DNA from: Rhabdornis inornatus
Lineage: Eukaryota > Chordata > Aves > Passeriformes > Rhabdornithidae
DNA length: 64,000 bases
Direction: 5' to 3'
Assembly (NCBI GenBank): GCA_013397075.1
Contig: VWZS01001907.1
Span: 777,947 to 841,946, forward strand
The translations under genes and the position numbers were made by a program. The notes under the pieces were generated by a model. The model was not told where the DNA came from. It made no database searches and worked only from the letters and a program-made list of their open reading frames with translations. Within the stretch, counting starts at the first letter, position 1, and the number at the start of each line of letters is the position of its first letter. Below are positions 62,701 through 64,000 of this stretch, piece after piece.

Positions 62701-63499
62701 CAATAGTCTAACAGCTCAGAAACCATTAGCTGTGACCAGCCCCTCCTCAGCAAAAACTCACTTTACAGTTTTCACTAGCAGATCCTGTTAACTCCACAGG
62801 GACAATCAATGTCTTACTGACAGCAAGCCCAGACACAGTAACCCGACCACATTCACTACAAATGCCAATCCCAAACTAAACATTAGATTCAGAGCCATCA
62901 CTGACCATGGTAGGGCACCTCTGTTGGGACAGGATAAAATGGCACTGCATCCTGAATGGGCTGGGCTGGGAGCACTGGTGGCACTGCATCACATGCTAAA
63001 CTCCAGGCCAGCACAGCTGGGTCATCATTCAGCACTTCCACATTGATACCATCACAGCCAGCTGTTGGGTGATGTGTCTGAGGCACCACAGCTGCCCAAG
63101 GAGCACTGCCTGCTACAGTCACTGTTTCCTCTGCTGGTAATCTTGCCAGTTCAGCCACTGCATGATCTTGCAGTTTTGAAGAAGCCAAGGTGTTTAGCTC
63201 GGAGAGCTGCTGATCAGCACACTGGGTGACTTCTGGAGATGTATTCAGGTCACTGAGGCTGGTCATCAATAGCTCTGAACCTTCTAACCAGGCACTAGTG
63301 AGTGTAACTGATACTTTCCTTGCTGCTGGAACACTCTCACTGGCTGGTAAATTCCCTACTTCTTCCTCCAGCCACTGCTGGAGAAGGGCTTCTTGCTCTT
63401 CTGGGACCGATCTTCCTGTGGTTGCAGCGAAGACACCTTCTATCTGGGTGGACGGGCTCTTTGCCAGAAGCACATTCTTTTGACAGGTAGAGAAACCAT
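56606..63499 (-). CDS. ANGEL1: Angel homolog 1, CCR4-type EEP-domain protein (first exon outside)
   Basis: Minus-strand exons 63499-62906, 62402-62176, 61614-61545, 61164-60731, 60045-59919, 59067-58957, 58316-58247, 57817-57660 and 56775-56606 join in frame with GT-AG introns. They give 653 residues plus TAG; human has 670. The first about 200 residues are poorly conserved and acidic. The endonuclease/exonuclease/phosphatase domain follows, with its landmarks intact: MSYNILAQ (about 230), CLQEV (Glu280), ANTHVLFNPRRGD, ILCGDLNSVPDSPLY (Asp415, Asn417) and the final SSDHLCLLA (His636). ANGEL1 belongs to the CCR4/nocturnin family; it is known to bind eIF4E and to sit near ER and Golgi, and the Angel family has been linked to 2',3'-cyclic phosphate processing on RNA ends. 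A YxxxxL-hydrophobic match lies at 62,203-62,223. The start codon exon (about 20 residues in human) lies beyond position 64,000. No lesion is seen. Confidence 0.97.
56776..57659 (-). other. ANGEL1 intron 9
   Basis: An 884-base intron. It contains a cluster of three perfect short hairpins at 57,053-57,142, listed separately. Confidence 0.8.
57053..57142. repeat. Cluster of three perfect short hairpins
   Basis: Arms 57,053-57,063 / 57,071-57,081 (11 bp, loop 7), 57,088-57,096 / 57,103-57,111 (9 bp, loop 'caagga') and 57,119-57,127 / 57,134-57,142 (9 bp, loop 'caagga') follow one another with only a few bases between. Nothing similar is seen elsewhere in the window. Confidence 0.9.
57660..57817 (-). 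CDS. ANGEL1: ANGEL1 coding exon 9
   Basis: A 158-base exon with acceptor 'tgtgtgcag' and donor 'gtgagt'. It encodes CSGVIQHSLNLTSVYSHFLP, HRGRPEVTTMPMGLGATVDY and IFYSAEPVESKA. The VDYIF box is part of the EEP fold. Confidence 0.96.
57818..58246 (-). other. ANGEL1 intron 8
   Basis: A 429-base intron with nothing recognised inside. Confidence 0.8.
58247..58316 (-). CDS. ANGEL1: ANGEL1 coding exon 8 (variable linker)
   Basis: A 70-base exon with acceptor 'ctttgcag' and donor 'gtaact'. It encodes DRPAHWPKPAAMVKDPEPQP and FIPR. It aligns in length with the variable human segment beginning ERPAGWAE and ending AFPR. Frame and split codons fit both neighbours. Confidence 0.88.
58317..58956 (-). 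other. ANGEL1 intron 7
   Basis: A 640-base intron mostly occupied by a CR1 copy in the same orientation as the gene. Confidence 0.8.
58521..58920 (-). mobile_element. CR1 LINE 3' fragment in ANGEL1 intron
   Basis: The plus strand reads 'cctgggttggaagggacctt', 'aaagatcatctagctcca', 'ggctgcccagggccccatac', 'ccccttgtcccatcac' and further CR1 3' UTR blocks in reverse-complement order. It is about 400 bases, 5'-truncated and inactive. It is inserted about 40 bases from exon 7's donor side and 200 from exon 8. Confidence 0.92.
58957..59067 (-). CDS. ANGEL1: ANGEL1 coding exon 7
   Basis: A 111-base exon with acceptor 'ctctgcag' and donor 'gtatta'. It encodes GRREYSRDFLLQFRFCDVAC, then ERPPQLVLLEGVTDAKP, matching human YGRDFLLRFRFCSIACQRP and VLMEGVTDTKP. 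Confidence 0.95.
59068..59918 (-). other. ANGEL1 intron 6
   Basis: An 851-base intron with nothing recognised inside. Confidence 0.8.
59919..60045 (-). CDS. ANGEL1: ANGEL1 coding exon 6
   Basis: Acceptor 'cttgcag', donor 'gtgagc'. It encodes VSGQEDFSQQLYPRKLLAPL, WPSSLGVTDKCQYVTLC and QQKKP, closely following human. Confidence 0.95.
60046..60730 (-). other. ANGEL1 intron 5
   Basis: A 685-base phase-0 intron with nothing recognised inside. Confidence 0.85.
60731..61164 (-). CDS. ANGEL1: ANGEL1 coding exon 5 (catalytic core)
   Basis: At 434 bases, with acceptor 'tttcag' and donor 'gtagtt'. It encodes FECFYKRRTGTKTDGCAVCY, SPVEYFRPGLDILNRDNVGL, LCVANTHVLFNPRRGDIKLA and ILCGDLNSVPDSPLY, ending HGMPAWK. 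It holds the NTH and GDLN catalytic boxes. Confidence 0.97.
61165..61544 (-). other. ANGEL1 intron 4
   Basis: A 380-base intron with nothing recognised inside. Confidence 0.85.
61545..61614 (-). CDS. ANGEL1: ANGEL1 coding exon 4 (metal-binding Glu)
   Basis: A 70-base exon with acceptor 'ccttccag' and donor 'gtatgt'. It encodes VLCLQEVQENHYWEQLEPSF and KEM. The Glu of LQEV is the magnesium-coordinating residue of the EEP family. Confidence 0.95.
61615..62175 (-). other. ANGEL1 intron 3
   Basis: A 561-base phase-0 intron with nothing recognised inside. Confidence 0.85.
62176..62402 (-). CDS. ANGEL1: ANGEL1 coding exon 3
   Basis: Acceptor 'cctgttatag', donor 'gtaagt'. It encodes EILWRDWEDLS, the domain start MSYNILAQDLVEQ, HCHPDILSWNYRL and EIQHWDPD. 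The Asn of MSYNILAQ is one of the conserved EEP active-site residues. The YRLPNLL heptad is here. Confidence 0.96.
62203..62223 (-). other. ANGEL1: Possible eIF4E-binding motif in ANGEL1 (YRLPNLL)
   Basis: The seven codons spell Y-R-L-P-N-L-L, matching YxxxxL-hydrophobic, the canonical eIF4E-binding pattern; the human equivalent YRFVNLM also matches. ANGEL1 is known to bind eIF4E. The segment is also part of the EEP fold helix, so the match could be structural coincidence. Confidence 0.4.
62403..62905 (-). other. ANGEL1 intron 2
   Basis: A 503-base intron with nothing recognised inside. Confidence 0.85.
62906..63499 (-). CDS. ANGEL1: ANGEL1 coding exon 2
   Basis: Acceptor 'aatgacag', donor 'gtcagt'. 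It encodes GFSTCQKNVLLAK and a variable acidic region ending VPTEVPYH. The start matches human (FFTCRKNVLLA) and the end matches IPYH. The ATG overlapping the acceptor is not a start codon: the human protein continues upstream into exon 1. Confidence 0.94.
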
Positions 63500-64000
63500 C
63501 TGTCATTTAAAAACAAAATCAGAATAAGAGAGCTAGAAATGCCTTCTTACTCATTCTTTTCTTATTCCAATGCATTTGCTGTGCAATACAACCATTCAGT
63601 ATAGCAACCTAAACAAATTACTTCTCTGAGAAAAAACAGTTATAGTCTAAATAACTTCTTCTGCTTCCTCCAGAATGCTAAGCCACAGTCCAAGTCCAGT
63701 TATACTAATCCAAGTCACTGAAACTGCACGCAATAGCAATGGCTTCATCAAATCTAGGGAATGCAATTCTAACTCAGGCAGCACCATAGACAGCCAAGCT
63801 GAAAGGCCTTGTGGAAACTATCAGCTCTCAGCAACATATGTAAAGGCACAGTCTCTAAAGGTTAGCTGATCAGATGCATGGACTAAGAAGCCACGGTCTT
63901 CTAGATCATCACTTGGAGCAAGTTTCTTTCCAGGGACTAAGAAATAGAGATCAGCTAACAAAACAAAATATATCACAAGAATGTGTTGTAGAAGAAAAAC
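63500..64000 (-). other. ANGEL1 intron 1 (partial)
   Basis: AT-rich sequence with no candidate for the short signal-like first exon (MIASCLCYLLLPATR in human). Exon 1 and the promoter should lie to the right of the window. Confidence 0.75.

Noticed and set aside
63497..63506. ATG at the left edge of ANGEL1 exon 2 as the protein start
   Set aside because: It overlaps the splice acceptor; the human protein continues upstream and the phase fits a preceding exon outside the window.
1..64000. Endogenous retrovirus or other viral insertions
   Set aside because: No LTR pairs, gag/pol/env motifs or viral protein remnants were recognised; all reverse-transcriptase remnants are CR1 LINE.

Overview
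The window is nuclear DNA of a sauropsid, most likely a bird. It holds two multi-exon genes with GT-AG introns, a GC-rich CpG-island promoter, and scattered 5'-truncated CR1 LINE copies. The CR1 copies have the avian-type 3' end (the 'ggttggaagggacctt...atcatctag' block and the 'attctatgat' terminus). No SINE family, intact retrovirus, tRNA, rRNA or prokaryotic signal was recognised. Overall repeat load is low, as expected for a bird; a crocodilian or turtle cannot be excluded by eye.

Layout: positions 1 to about 34,690 are a gene-free 5' flank of VASH1. It contains CR1 copies near 16.9, 18.6-19.4, 20.9-22.1, 27.9-28.6 and 30.8-31.1 kb, an older interspersed repeat near 20.4-20.7 kb, and a block near 11.5-11.7 kb that looks like a conserved non-coding element. 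From about 34.7 to 35.6 kb is a CpG island, interrupted by a 154-base assembly gap (34,882-35,035) that removes the VASH1 start codon. VASH1 (vasohibin-1) lies on the plus strand; seven coding exons between 35,036 and 44,999 were reconstructed and splice in frame into the last 343 residues. A long 3' UTR probably runs to a poly(A) signal at 49,403. ANGEL1 lies on the minus strand; nine coding exons from 63,499 down to a stop at 56,606 splice in frame into the last 653 residues. Its first coding exon lies beyond the right edge.

The genes are convergent (tail to tail), with about 11.6 kb between stop codons. From general knowledge, this neighbour pair matches human 14q24.3 (ESRRB - VASH1 - ANGEL1). 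Their products act in different pathways: VASH1 with SVBP is a tubulin carboxypeptidase that removes the C-terminal tyrosine of alpha-tubulin and restrains angiogenesis, while ANGEL1 is a CCR4-type (EEP-fold) protein linked to eIF4E and RNA ends. Nothing in the sequence says they work together.

No new multi-gene system was found. The most unusual items are: two long perfect hairpins (21-bp arms inside a CR1, 22-bp arms beside another); a row of three short perfect hairpins in the last ANGEL1 intron, two with the same loop; two perfect Pumilio-type sites in the VASH1 3' UTR; a CR1 copy whose endonuclease start is joined directly to its 3' part; and the candidate conserved element at 11.5 kb.
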